Assembly (NCBI GenBank): GCA_904066235.2
Contig: CAJFCV020000006.1
Location: 4,774,001 to 4,838,000 of the forward strand
Direction: 5' to 3'
DNA: 64,000 bases
From: Bursaphelenchus xylophilus
Lineage: Eukaryota; Nematoda; Chromadorea; Rhabditida; Aphelenchoididae
Part shown: in pieces, positions 21,962 through 32,730 of the stretch
How the letters are laid out: each line of letters begins with the position of its first letter
Numbering within the stretch: the first letter of the stretch is position 1
The notes under the pieces: model-generated
Told to the model about the DNA's origin: nothing
Seen by the model: only the letters and a program-made list of their open reading frames with translations
Database searches by the model: none
Position numbers and translations under genes: made by a program

Positions 21962-22648
21962 CTAGTCGCGGAAAAAAGTCCTTAGAATTTTCTGCGACTC
22001 TGCACTGTGCATTCACACGAAAATACATTTTGCACCGTGCATCCGGCCCGAAAAGTGCTTTTGCACAGTGCAATTTTGTTTTTTTTGCCTTATTGTCGCG
22101 CGCGATTCCCATTTCTCTCAGCGACAAATCGACTTTTCGGGGTGCGACGGGATTTGGGGGTCGCGAAAAATTCTAACAAGGGAAGTACTTGAAGTGTGAC
22201 GCTCAGATTTTGATGAAACTTGGCACAAATTTAAAATAATTTTTTCTAAGATATATGCGGGAATCCTAGCTCGCGCTTTGCAGAAACAACCGAGATTTTT
22301 AGATCGAAAGTAGACGAAAATTTGGGACTTTTTGCCGAATTTCGGCACGAAAAGTTTCATGCCTATTTCAACCGTAAAGAATAATGTTTCTACAAAAAAT
22401 CAAATTTTTCCGCACGAAACTGCCAAAGTTATGGCCAAAAAGCGGTTTTCTCTCTGACCGCTCTCCACGTTGAGCGTGCTCTCTCGGCGGCAAAAATCGT
22501 TCAATATCTAGGCGGCGCCCGCAAAGCGCGAGCTAAAACTTTCAGGAATTGATATTTAGTCCATACCCGATGTGTGTGCAAAATTTAAAGAAAATCTGAG
22601 CGTCACACTTGAAGTACTTCCCCTGTAAGGACTTTTTTCCGCGACTAG
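21962..22648. mobile_element. TA-flanked MITE carrying a nested element
   Basis: Inverted ends CTAGTCGCGGAAAAAAGTCC at the left and the complement at the right, with TA on both sides (21960-21961 and 22649-22650), suggest a Tc1/mariner-type MITE. Without the nested 449-bp element it would be about 235 bp. Its left half contains GCACTGTGC (22002), GCACCGTGC (22032) and GCACAGTGC (22063), spaced 30 and 31 bp. Confidence 0.8.
22177..22625. mobile_element. 449-bp TAA-flanked TIR element (nested)
   Basis: Starts CAAGGGAAGTACTTGAAGTG and ends with the inverse (...CACTTGAAGTACTTCCCCTG), with TAA at 22174-22176 and 22626-22628. The termini match the tRNA-carrying elements at 11986, 31840 and 44851 over the first 15 bp or so, but no tRNA-like core is present. 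It interrupts the MITE at 21962-22648, so it is younger than that MITE. Partial copy at about 37325-37490. Confidence 0.8.
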
Positions 22649-22771
22649 TACTGTAAACGTGGTAGAAATGGGAGGTGCACCCAGGCCTAGGTGGCCAGCA
22701 CATTCAGACTAAAAATATTTATTTTGCCTTACTTTTGAACTTTTCAAAAAAAAAAAAAAAAAAATTAAATT

Positions 22772-22780
22772 GCACTGTGC
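22772..22780. repeat. Single GCACTGTGC motif
   Basis: One exact copy 134 bp upstream of the small secreted gene at 22914, just after a poly(A) run of about 20 bases. Confidence 0.6.
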
Positions 22781-22913
22781 AATTACATTTTACATTTTCC
22801 AGCAATACCTTTTTGTTTAGTGATCGAACAACTTTTTTATTACACTGTAGGAAATCACCTTCTTCTTTAACCTACTTTCCGTTCTTTGAGAGGTTTAGTT
22901 TAATTAGTGAATC

Positions 22914-23532
22914 ATGAAGGTTCAGTCGGCTTGTATTATACTTGCTCTAACTATTGTAAGTTCAGCTGGACCCCCAATCGAATACGCTCTATTTCAGGCG
23001 TTAGCTCCAAACTTTCAAGGTAGTGACGGTCATCTAGAACGCCGCATTTTAGATTGCTTCTGATATTTTTAGAAGAAATGGAGAAGAAAATGGAAGCTCA
23101 TCCAGAACTGGAGAAACTAGCTGAAGAAGCCGAGAAAAATCATATCAGGAAGCCTTTCTTCTTGGAGCATCTGGATGTATTTGAAAAATATATGAAAGAG
23201 ATCTTCATCGAGAATGGGAATGATCCAAAATTGGCCGATTTTGTCATCGCTGTGAGGAATATTGCTAGTTTAAATATCCCGAAAAACATCTGCAAAGCAA
23301 TTTTTTATGAGAGTAAAATCTCGAAAAAACTCAACACACCGTTCATAAATTTCAGATCCTCCAGCTAGGAGCTGATCAAGGAAGTTCTAAGGCTCCAATT
23401 ACGCCTGAAATTCGGGCTAAAGCTCAAGCCGACTTCAGGAAAAAATGGATTGGTCTTGATGAAGCCAGCAAGAACAAGATCCGACAGGCTGTTCCCACTT
23501 TAGCCGCGACTATGGAAAAACAGCAAGGCTAG
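22914..23532 (+). CDS. Small secreted protein, unrecognised (perhaps SXP/RAL-2-like)
   Basis: Exons 22914-22955, 22998-23019, 23073-23251 and 23356-23532 give 139 aa. The start MKVQSACIILALTIALAPNF is a signal peptide. The mature part is helical and charged (KMEAHPELEKLAEEAEKNHI, ADFRKKWIGLDEASKNKIRQ). An alternative model uses a donor at 23313 and an acceptor ending near 23368 and adds about 16 residues; both keep frame. Small secreted helical nematode proteins of the DUF148 (SXP/RAL-2) family look similar in size and ending, but I cannot confirm this. AATAAA follows at about 23599. Confidence 0.65.
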
Positions 23533-23678
23533 AAACGCTTCATTCCGTCAATCTCGTCGTTTACTCAGAGTTTACATAGAAAAATTCAAATTTTTCAATA
23601 AAATAAAAGAACTCAAAAGTTGGAAAGGTAACGGAAAGTTAGACAAACCCTTAGGGTATGATTTTGAGGAAATGTAAA

Positions 23679-24975
<1,297 letters not shown>

Positions 24976-25434
24976 TTTTACCAGCAGTTTGAGAGTTCCT
25001 TGTCCTGGAAAATGACGGAATTTCCGGTAAAAACGAAGGAAAAACATCAAAAAACCGCGGATTTGGTCCAATTGAACCTTTTTGGGTAAGGAAGGTCTAT
25101 TCTAATTAAGCTGGCAGGCAGAAAGATAACAAAAATACAGTGTAGACGGAGAAAAGAGCAGACTTTCGAAGAGAAAAATTATTTCCAGCCATCTTTCGAG
25201 CTTCGAAAATATTTCTTCGCGCGGAAATCGAAAAACAGTTCGTCCGAATTTGTCGCTTTTTGCGTAACAAGCGCCCATCTGCATTTTCTTATCACAAATG
25301 CTCAGAAACTACCATGTATCATCATAAACTTTATTTAAAAACACACATACAACTACTACAATATCATTCCTAGAAGGGTGGAACCAAAAAAAGCGATCAG
25401 AATCCAGGTCAGACACCCATCGAAAGGGATGACA
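24976..25434. other. Intergenic between two minus-strand genes
   Basis: About 460 bp holding the presumed promoter of thymidylate synthase and the 3' end of the NDUFB10 gene. I see no repeat or further gene. AT-rich with TTTATT (AATAAA on the minus strand) near 25331. Confidence 0.5.
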
Positions 25435-26556
25435 TCAACCGACGAAGGGGAACAAGGGGACATTCGTTTGTTTGCCTTGTTTTTTGTCGAATTCCGGATC
25501 CTGGGCCAGCTTTTTGTAGTATTCCCAGTTTTTGGAGAGGGGTTTATCGCCTTCATTGGTGCCCTTGGAGACTTGCTGGTCGTATGGAGGTTCGTAGTTC
25601 TTCTTGTCCATGTAGAATATACCTCCTTTCCAGAATGAGTGGTCAAAGTTCCCGTTGGCCAGTTCCTCTTTATGTTTTTTGTACTTGGCCTCGCGCTCGG
25701 CCATAATCTCGGGATTCCGGCGTTCCCAGATCATCCGATGCTTTTGCTTCATGTACACATCCTTCGCATCACCAACATGACTGATTTCTCCGTATTTGAT
25801 GAACCAATTGAGCTCAGCTTCTTCGTAATCTTCTATAGCTGGAGCACACGGCTTGAGATACGGTTGGTTGAGGATGTAACAGCGATGGGCACGTTCGAAA
25901 AGGATCTCCAGAATATAGGTATCAACCATCTTGTCCAATCGATATTGTGCTTGAGCTTCATAGAGACATGCCTGGAAGAGAGGAAGTATATACGTTTAAA
26001 GCAACATTTTTAATAAAACAGAACAAGCTGATAGCTTCACCAGCACTTCATAAAGAATTGACAATCCCATTCCTACATCAAAAACTATCCGCAATATCTA
26101 ATCCAACAATGCTTTATCTTACACTAGGTATTATAAATCAAAAATGCCCCAAATTTCTGCTCATGTTGGCTGAAATAAAAGGCTTTTCATAGACTCTTCG
26201 TCTGCTTCCCTATCCATCGCAATCTCAACAACTTCAACATCTAAAACATAGACAAAAAATTTAAAATCTCTCACCTCATCGGTGACCCCGCATTGATCAA
26301 TGTCAGGAACCCTCGTCAGCTTCCGATGATAATAAACAGGTCGGTACTTGTCGTTCAAAGGCTCGATCAGATTCTCGCGAATAAAAGTGACCGGAAAATC
26401 GAAAAGTCGATGGGCGTAGTACTTCATGCGATGGAAATAAGTTCCCCGAGAATCCAAGTCCCTGATGTTCCAGTAGGCATCCCAAGCCTCGCGGTCCTTC
26501 AACCTACGAAGTTGTGTGGCCGTAAGCTGCTTTTCCGGCGGATTCTCCGCAGCCAT
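25435..26556 (-). CDS. ndub-10: NADH dehydrogenase 1 beta subcomplex subunit 10 (NDUFB10/PDSW)
   Basis: Accessory subunit of mitochondrial complex I, facing the intermembrane space. Exons 26556-26275 and 25971-25435 give 272 aa. Features typical of the family are YYHRKLTRVPDIDQCGVTDE, followed by ACLYEAQAQYRLDKMVDTYI, and the Cys-containing ERAHRCYILNQPYLKPC. The C-terminal tail (HRMIWERRNPEIMAEREAKY onward) is longer than in vertebrates, as in other nematodes as far as I recall. The ATG directly follows ATTTGCAG, a good trans-splice acceptor. An in-frame ATG five codons further up is possible but would lie before that acceptor. Confidence 0.9.
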
Positions 26557-26885
26557 CTGCAAATAGGACAAGATAAAAATTATAAAAACGTGGAGAAAAA
26601 GATCAATTATGATTTAAGACTATAAAATACGCTTGTCTAGTAAATATTACGCAAAAAACAACCCAAAAAACAGTACAACATGTTCGGCAAACCACCTTGT
26701 ACTTGCTAGAACAAAAAAATCAAGGAAAAATCGCTTGACGCGGAATGCCATGCTGAGCGTTAGCATTACAATTGATCGTTGCGGGACCCATTGTTTCCTT
26801 TGCGAAATGGAAAATTTGAATTTCAAACTAATTGCAAATCAAAAACCTATCCGAAAAACGGTTGCTCATACCTCCCTTGTCGACG

Positions 26886-27165
26886 ATGACCGTCCTTTTG
26901 ATCGTTTCTGGTCTGTGGTATGTTTGCGTAAGTTACAGTATCCTTTATATTATATGTAGTCCGTAATTATCCATTTATTCTTCAGTTGGTCAGCACGGTG
27001 ATTTTATTCGAATGTTTTGGAAAGAAGGAACGCCATCGTAACCGCGAAGTTGGGGACTCCGTTCGCACTCTGCCAAAGCAGCCTGCGCCGGAGGCATCGC
27101 CCGCGCCGGGGGCATCGCCTGCGCCAGGGGCGTCGCCTGCTCCGGAGGCATCGCCCGCTCCATAA
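26886..27165 (+). CDS. Tiny membrane or secreted protein with PAPEASPAPG tail
   Basis: Two exons, 26886-26927 and 26986-27165, code 73 aa. The first 27 residues are hydrophobic (MTVLLIVSGLWYVCLVSTVI), a signal anchor or single membrane helix. Then come FGKKERHRNREV and four near-repeats of Pro-Ala-Pro-(Glu/Gly)-Ala-Ser. The stop overlaps an AATAAA. Donor GTAAGT and acceptor CTTCAG are both good. The minus-strand frame here is a shadow of the repeat. Function unknown. Confidence 0.6.
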
Positions 27166-27351
27166 TAAACGTATTCACTTCATGTAAATAAGAGGCAAAC
27201 GGACTATTGATTTTTTATGAATGGAAGATAAATAGACAAAGAGTTGTGTTGGCTTGATTTAGCTTTATATTTTGTGCACCTAGATCCTCGAGTTTTTATT
27301 TTCATGATGTAATTTTAATTTATAAATATGATACATTTTGTTTCATCGTAT

Positions 27352-29766
27352 TCATAATCGATATACACTTCCGGGTTCTTTTTCCTTCTCGAAAGTAAAC
27401 GAGTCGTCCGAATAGTCGTCCATAGTGAAGACAAAGCTCGGCTTTTGAGGAATGGTCTGTACAATCTTCAGTGGGACCATTCTTTTATAAAACAGAGCCC
27501 AAGCCAGTAAAGTGAGGCCAAGTACAACAATCTCCAATAACCAAGCAAGCATGGGTCCAAAGCTTGTGTAAAGAGAACTGATTGCGATGGGGCCGAGTAA
27601 TCTGGCGATGGACTGCATCATTTGGAAAACAGACTGTTCTCTGGCCTGATTTCGGGGTCCAATTATATTGGACATTAGGGTCGACACGGAGATGTTGATA
27701 GTCGAGAAGGCATAGCCAATCATCACACCGAAACTAATAAAATACAGCCAAATATTGGTGGGAGAGATCGAATAACACCAGGTGAAATGGTCGGTATTGC
27801 AGCCTAAGGGCTCGGAGGAGCGATTTCCGGCCAAATACGAAAGGTAATCTGAAACGTTCTTTGGGATATTAATAAATTGTTTGCAATCTACAAAAATGAG
27901 AAGTTAGGCATAACGTATCTGAAATTAAAATATATCTTACCGTTTTCTGAATACGTCTTGAGCTGGGTTCCAAGGAATGGCCAGGAGAATGTGATCAGGT
28001 GGAATGATAACATCACAACGATAGCGACTACTGCGACTATTCGAAAATCTACTCTGAAACGAATCGGTTACAGTATTTATACTGGTTGACAAATTTTTCT
28101 TTCCACCTCGTATCTCGGGAACCGCAGGGCCTAGAACCTCCAAATTCAGCGTAGAAACATCCTGGGACAATCTAACACCATATTCAAAGGAAAAAAGGTT
28201 GCAAGTTTGCTACAATCTTTCTTTCAAAACCCACTTCGAATCATGTCGTCCGCTGATGAAGACCGTGTACATTAGCAGCGCCATTATTCCCATTCCAATG
28301 TGAGCCGTGGACATGTATTGGACGGTATCTTGCTTATTCAAAGCAAACATTACCATCACGTATGTGGCTCCGATAGTCTCTAAATTGGTCAGAACAAAGA
28401 ATTGAGTAAACCGGGTGAGGTAACACAGCGAGAGTGCCTTCTTGTCGGCCGGAGGTAAGGAATGGGTAGGGTTGTTCGCTGAAAAAATTAAGGAGTATAT
28501 TTTATATGAAAGTGATGATTGTTTAATGGTATTTAGCTTTAATAAAGCCTATATTGTGAGTAACGATTTTAGGAATTTTTGATTACATTGGTACCATATT
28601 TTTTTGGTTATGACAATTTTAACAGGGTCTAGTCCAATGTAATTGTTCTCGAAACAAACCGTCTATTTAGAATGGGCTTTTGTTTTGGATATAAAAAGAT
28701 TGGAAATTACAGTAATCCCAAACAAATAATTATTCCTAAAATCTACTATTTAATTGTATGGCTTACCAGGTCCATGGTGTGACATGTTTTCGTATTTCTC
28801 CTTGAAAATACAGAGCCAACTCAAAATTGACAACAAATTCCCGACCATGCAGAAGTACGCGGGTGCCGTGTACATGTTGATCCCAAAGAGTTTTGTGAAT
28901 TGAATACCCGGGTAGCCAATGGGGATGAGGAATAGTTGGATGACTAAAACAGTGTATTATTATTTGTAAATTTAAATATTTTTTACTCGGTCCTAATGTT
29001 GTTCCCATTCCCAAACCGAAACTCATGGTAGCCAATGCTCTCGAGCGGTCTTTTGGCAGCGATGCCATCGAAATATAGGTCCTCATCAGGCTCATGGACG
29101 CTGAAAATTTAATATTTTTTGAACGAAAATAAAAGAAATTTCGAAATTACTGTGTAAAACTCAAAAGGTTGATAGTTGATGATAAAACACCTTACTTTCT
29201 CCCATTCCAGCCATGAATCTTGCTGCCAAAACTGCGTATTTTCGATTGGAAGGTAATAGTCCGGCACAAACGTACAAAATATTACCGCAAAGACAGGCCA
29301 AAACACAACAAAATGTGGGCAGATATATACTTTTACGTCGATGCGACCACCAGCCCATTATGGGAGCCGAACAGAGCTGGCCCATACTGTACGAAGCAAC
29401 TACAACACCATAGAAAGTTTCTGTTGCTGACGAGTCCATCTGAATTTGAAGATTTACCGCTTTTTGAGAATTTTTAGGTTTAGGTTTGCACAATGCAGAG
29501 TGAAGGCTAAATTTTCAAATTTCTGCCTTATGCAATACTAAAGTTTGTTAAAAAATACGATTTAAAAAAATGCTTACAATCTGCATGTATGGCCAGACTG
29601 GAGCAAAAAACATCGAAAAATGTAGGGCATTTACAAAAGTGAGAAATCCGGTGACAGCCACAGAAATCCATGGTGTTTTGGGTTGAATGATTGGTGGAGC
29701 CGGCGGGAATGCGGCGAAAATGTTCTGGGGATCCGCCAGTGGACTGATTTTTCGGTCTAATGACAT
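27352..29766 (-). CDS. Major facilitator superfamily transporter, MFSD8/CLN7-like
   Basis: Exons 29766-29578, 29439-29196, 29100-28987, 28943-28767, 28478-28235, 28053-27941 and 27887-27352; 538 aa. It has about 12 hydrophobic helices. Helix 1 to 2: FFAPVWPYMQIMDSSATETF, then YGVVVASYSMGQLCSAPIMG and GWWSHRRKS, the MFS A-motif region. Next are RFMAGMGE and the TYISMASLPKDRSRALATMS segment. The last exon has ISPTNIWLYFISFGVMIGYA and ends in an acidic tail (DDYSDDSFTFEKEKEP). These features recall the lysosomal MFSD8 group, but other MFS groups remain possible. A stretch at about 28095-28171 could be an extra in-frame cassette exon (SQDVSTLNLEVLGPAVPEIR). The ATG is close to a TTCCAG acceptor. 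Confidence 0.78.
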
Positions 29767-30486
29767 TACGGAGGCTTCTGGAAGACATAAGTTAATTTAT
29801 TTTACACTTAAGGAGAAGTTATGGCTGTTGCCAAAACTGAAATTTTTGGAGAAGAATGGTCTCGCATCCGTAAATTTTCTAATCAAATTCGCAACTTTTA
29901 CTCAACAATGGTTTGAAAAAATAGTTGCCGATTTTAATTCACAATGAATTTCTTGGGAATTCGAAAGCGACACACAATACAAGAAAGAAATTATCTTACC
30001 ATTCAACAATAATTTTCTACCGTTTATTCACGATCAAATCCATCTACACCGTATTTACAATTACCGTGTATTTACCCTCAAACCCATCCACCCCAAAACA
30101 AGAAAAAACATACCTTGGGATAACGCTATGCTTTTAATAGTCAGATGTAAAGGGAGTCAAACCCGCAGGCATCAAACAATTCGATTTACTTGGAATTTTC
30201 AAAAATAGTTAGTATTTTGCGAAGAGATTTGCATAATTTGCCGGGGGTTTGCGTCAGTTATAGTGTGAAGGGAATTGACTTGCCACAGGGCTCGTATGAT
30301 GCAAGAAGGTGAAAAAATGTAAGCTGAGGACTCGTAGGGCCTTAACAGGTATCTTAGCAAAAGTTATTTATATTTTTCGAATTAAACAAGATTTTTATTC
30401 CAGTTTATCTTACAGACAACACTAATTTTCGAAGATTTCAAAATGAAGTATCAGGTAAATCCTTGATATACGGCACAATGGTAATC
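29767..30486. other. Intergenic, nothing recognised
   Basis: AT-rich sequence between the transporter start and the stop of the small secreted peptide gene, both on the minus strand. No repeat or convincing frame seen. Confidence 0.5.
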
Positions 30487-30861
30487 TTAGGCGGTGTTGG
30501 TGTCAGTTTGAGCGGGAACGGCGGTGGTTTGGCGAATCATATCACGGTAGGCACGACGAAGTCGGAAGCCGTCAGTTGGAGGATAGAATTGGTTGTAGTT
30601 GTATCCATTGCCATAAGGGGTTTGCCAGATATCAACGGGGGTACCTCCGCGGCAGGCCTGAAATGCGATGGCATTAGATTTTGGTTTTAAAATACGAACG
30701 AATTTCTTGATCATACAAAATCTTCAGAGTACAAGAAACAGAAAAGAAAAACAATAATGAGAAAAATTTTTATCCAATTACTGTATTTTTACCTCAACTT
30801 GTCCATTGCTGATGATGACAGCCAGGAGAGCGAAGAAGAACAGAGCAATCTTGGAGAACAT
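30487..30861 (-). CDS. 79-aa secreted peptide, unrecognised
   Basis: Exons 30861-30793 and 30657-30487. The first exon is a signal peptide (MFSKIALFFFALLAVIISNG). The mature peptide has one Cys (ACRGGTPVDIWQTPYGNGYN), a Tyr/Asn/Pro-rich middle and LRRAYRDMIRQ. Size and Gly/Tyr composition recall nematode small secreted or antimicrobial-like peptides, but no family is recognised. Its promoter region has a direct repeat of TGACTTATATACTTGC-like sequence at about 30918-30950, giving two TATA-like boxes. Confidence 0.75.
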
Positions 30862-31839
30862 GATGGTTGAGATGGAAGGGGATGGCGAATGTGATATGGT
30901 TTCCACGCAAATGTTGCAGACTTATATACTTGCTGACTTATATACTTGCTCGGAGCCTTATTCAAAGTGCTTTTAGTCATTTACTTTGGGTGACGTAGTT
31001 CTTTTCGAGTAATGTTTTATTCTTTTGGCTATGAGCCGGACATGAGTAATGTCTCGGATATTGAGCATGGGCTATTGTGTGGTAATCTGTGATCCTTTTC
31101 GCAGGAGAAATTAGTTGCTGATCACCACAACGAGGAAGCTTACAAAGAAGGGATTTCATTTTGAAATCTGCTGACAAGAAATTTACTGCTTTTTTTGCTT
31201 GACTCAGATTCTTTTACGAAGGTTTAAGACCATCTTTTATCTACTTAAAATTATGCATTTTATTTTGCAGAGGCCGATTCAACGGTCTGTAAAACATCAG
31301 TTAGAGAAAAAAAGGAAAAACTGAGCAGCACACACAGTATTCACATTTTTCAACGTCATTTTTTGCTGAAACTTTGTACTTTACACCTCAAGCAGAACGG
31401 CAAATCAACATTATGGAAATCCAAAAATAAAAGTTTCAGTGTATATCAGATTACTCTCAACGAAAGAACAACATACGAAAGCACAGCCCATACAAAAAAT
31501 ATGTAGAACTTTTAAGTTCTACTTTTAATTTAAAAATTGAGGTCGTTATGTGTATTGGGGAGACGTCTCTTGCCATCGAAGTCTTGAAATTGAGGTCATG
31601 ATCAACCTCATAATCAAGTTCAAGCTAATACGAAATATGTCAGAGATTGGTGTCACAAAATTGGAACCACTATGAAGATATCTCTGATTATAAACATTTT
31701 GATTTCCACAACACGACTTCAAAAGTTGAATGGTTATGCAATACCAAATTGTGACCAAGCATGGCTGCAACCCGGGCAACAAGTCCGGGCCCAAATTTCC
31801 AAGCCCGGCCCTCCAGGTCCGGGTAAACTTCTTGTCTAA

Positions 31840-32431
31840 CAAGGAAAGTACTTTTATGGGGGCTCCTACTTTTTGACGGGACATATCTCAAAAAATCAGA
31901 AAAAATGTGCTGATCAAGGATATATAAATCTTAGCTGCCCATTTTAGGTTTTTAGGGGTGAAAACTCAATCGGAAGTTGACTTAAAATCCTATATGAACC
32001 CCTTTCTGCCTAATTTTTCACGGGTTTACAATTTTTATTTTGGCTTAAAATGATGTTTATTGAGTTTCTAAGACGTAATAAATCAGTTTGGCACAAAAAT
32101 TTATTTTTCCGACCTTCATCTTCAAAAAAAGTTGATTCAGCCCAAAAGGGAAATCGAACCCGTGCGGCGTCCCCCCTATTGATTCCCAGACTACGGCACT
32201 AGCCACTCGGCCACACCGCTCTCTTCCGAAGGAAGAGACCGACTGCGCTTTTTATCGTTTCGAATGCATGCGCCTTTTGTAGGGAAATTGAGCCAGTTTT
32301 TGGGCATTTTCACCCCTAAAAGCCCAAAATGGGCAGCCAAGATTTATATATCCTTGATCAGCACATTTTTTCTGATTTTTTGAGGTATGTCCCGTCAAAA
32401 AGTAGGAGCCCCCATAAAAGTACTTTCCTTG
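31840..32431. mobile_element. 592-bp TIR element with tRNA-derived core (copy 2)
   Basis: Begins CAAGGAAAGTACTTTTATGG and ends with the complement. The arms are about 120-150 bp and nearly perfect. TAA flanks both ends (31837-31839 and 32432-32434). The core has a tRNA-like sequence on the minus strand. The segment around the tRNA start (CTCTTCCTTCGGAAGAGAGC) is shared exactly with copy 1 at 12167-12186, so the two share a recent ancestor, although the arms differ in sequence beyond the first 20 bp. Confidence 0.82.
32155..32228 (-). pseudogene. tRNA-like sequence in copy 2, minus strand
   Basis: On the minus strand, box A TGGCCGAGTGG and a near-consensus box B (GGTTCGATTTC) are present, with a longer interval between anticodon and T arm than in copy 1, as in class II tRNAs. 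The anticodon stem pairs badly. A short T-run (CCCTTTT) follows. Confidence 0.55.
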
Positions 32432-32590
32432 TAATATGTAGAGTTTGAAAATTTTCATTCTGTAAAAAAACGTCCTATCCGGATGTTTGCGAATGCCAGG
32501 AACTCTTGGAATTCTATTATTTTTCTTCTTCTGGAGGAAGACCAGACATTTTTTTGTTTTCTGAAAGGACCACAACAACTATTAGTTCTT

Positions 32591-32730
32591 CCGGAATGTC
32601 GCCGGACTATAATAACACGCACTGTGCGATTTCTTGCTTTTGCACCGTGCAATAGTTATGTTTGGGCTGTCGCTCGCAACCTGATTTTTTCACAGTGCGA
32701 GCGACAAAAATCAGTCCGGCGACTTCCCGG
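32591..32730. mobile_element. 140-bp mini inverted-repeat element with GCAC motifs
   Basis: Ends CCGGAATGTCGCCGGACT at the left and AGTCCGGCGACTTCCCGG at the right are nearly inverse. Inside are GCACTGTGC (32619), GCACCGTGC (32642) and CACAGTGC (32691). The combination of GTCGC words and GCAC motifs resembles the left half of the MITE at 21962. Confidence 0.65.

Noticed and set aside
26990..27178. Minus-strand frame with repeated AMPPxQA
   Set aside because: Shadow of the plus-strand PAPxAS repeat, which has a signal-anchor exon with good splice sites.
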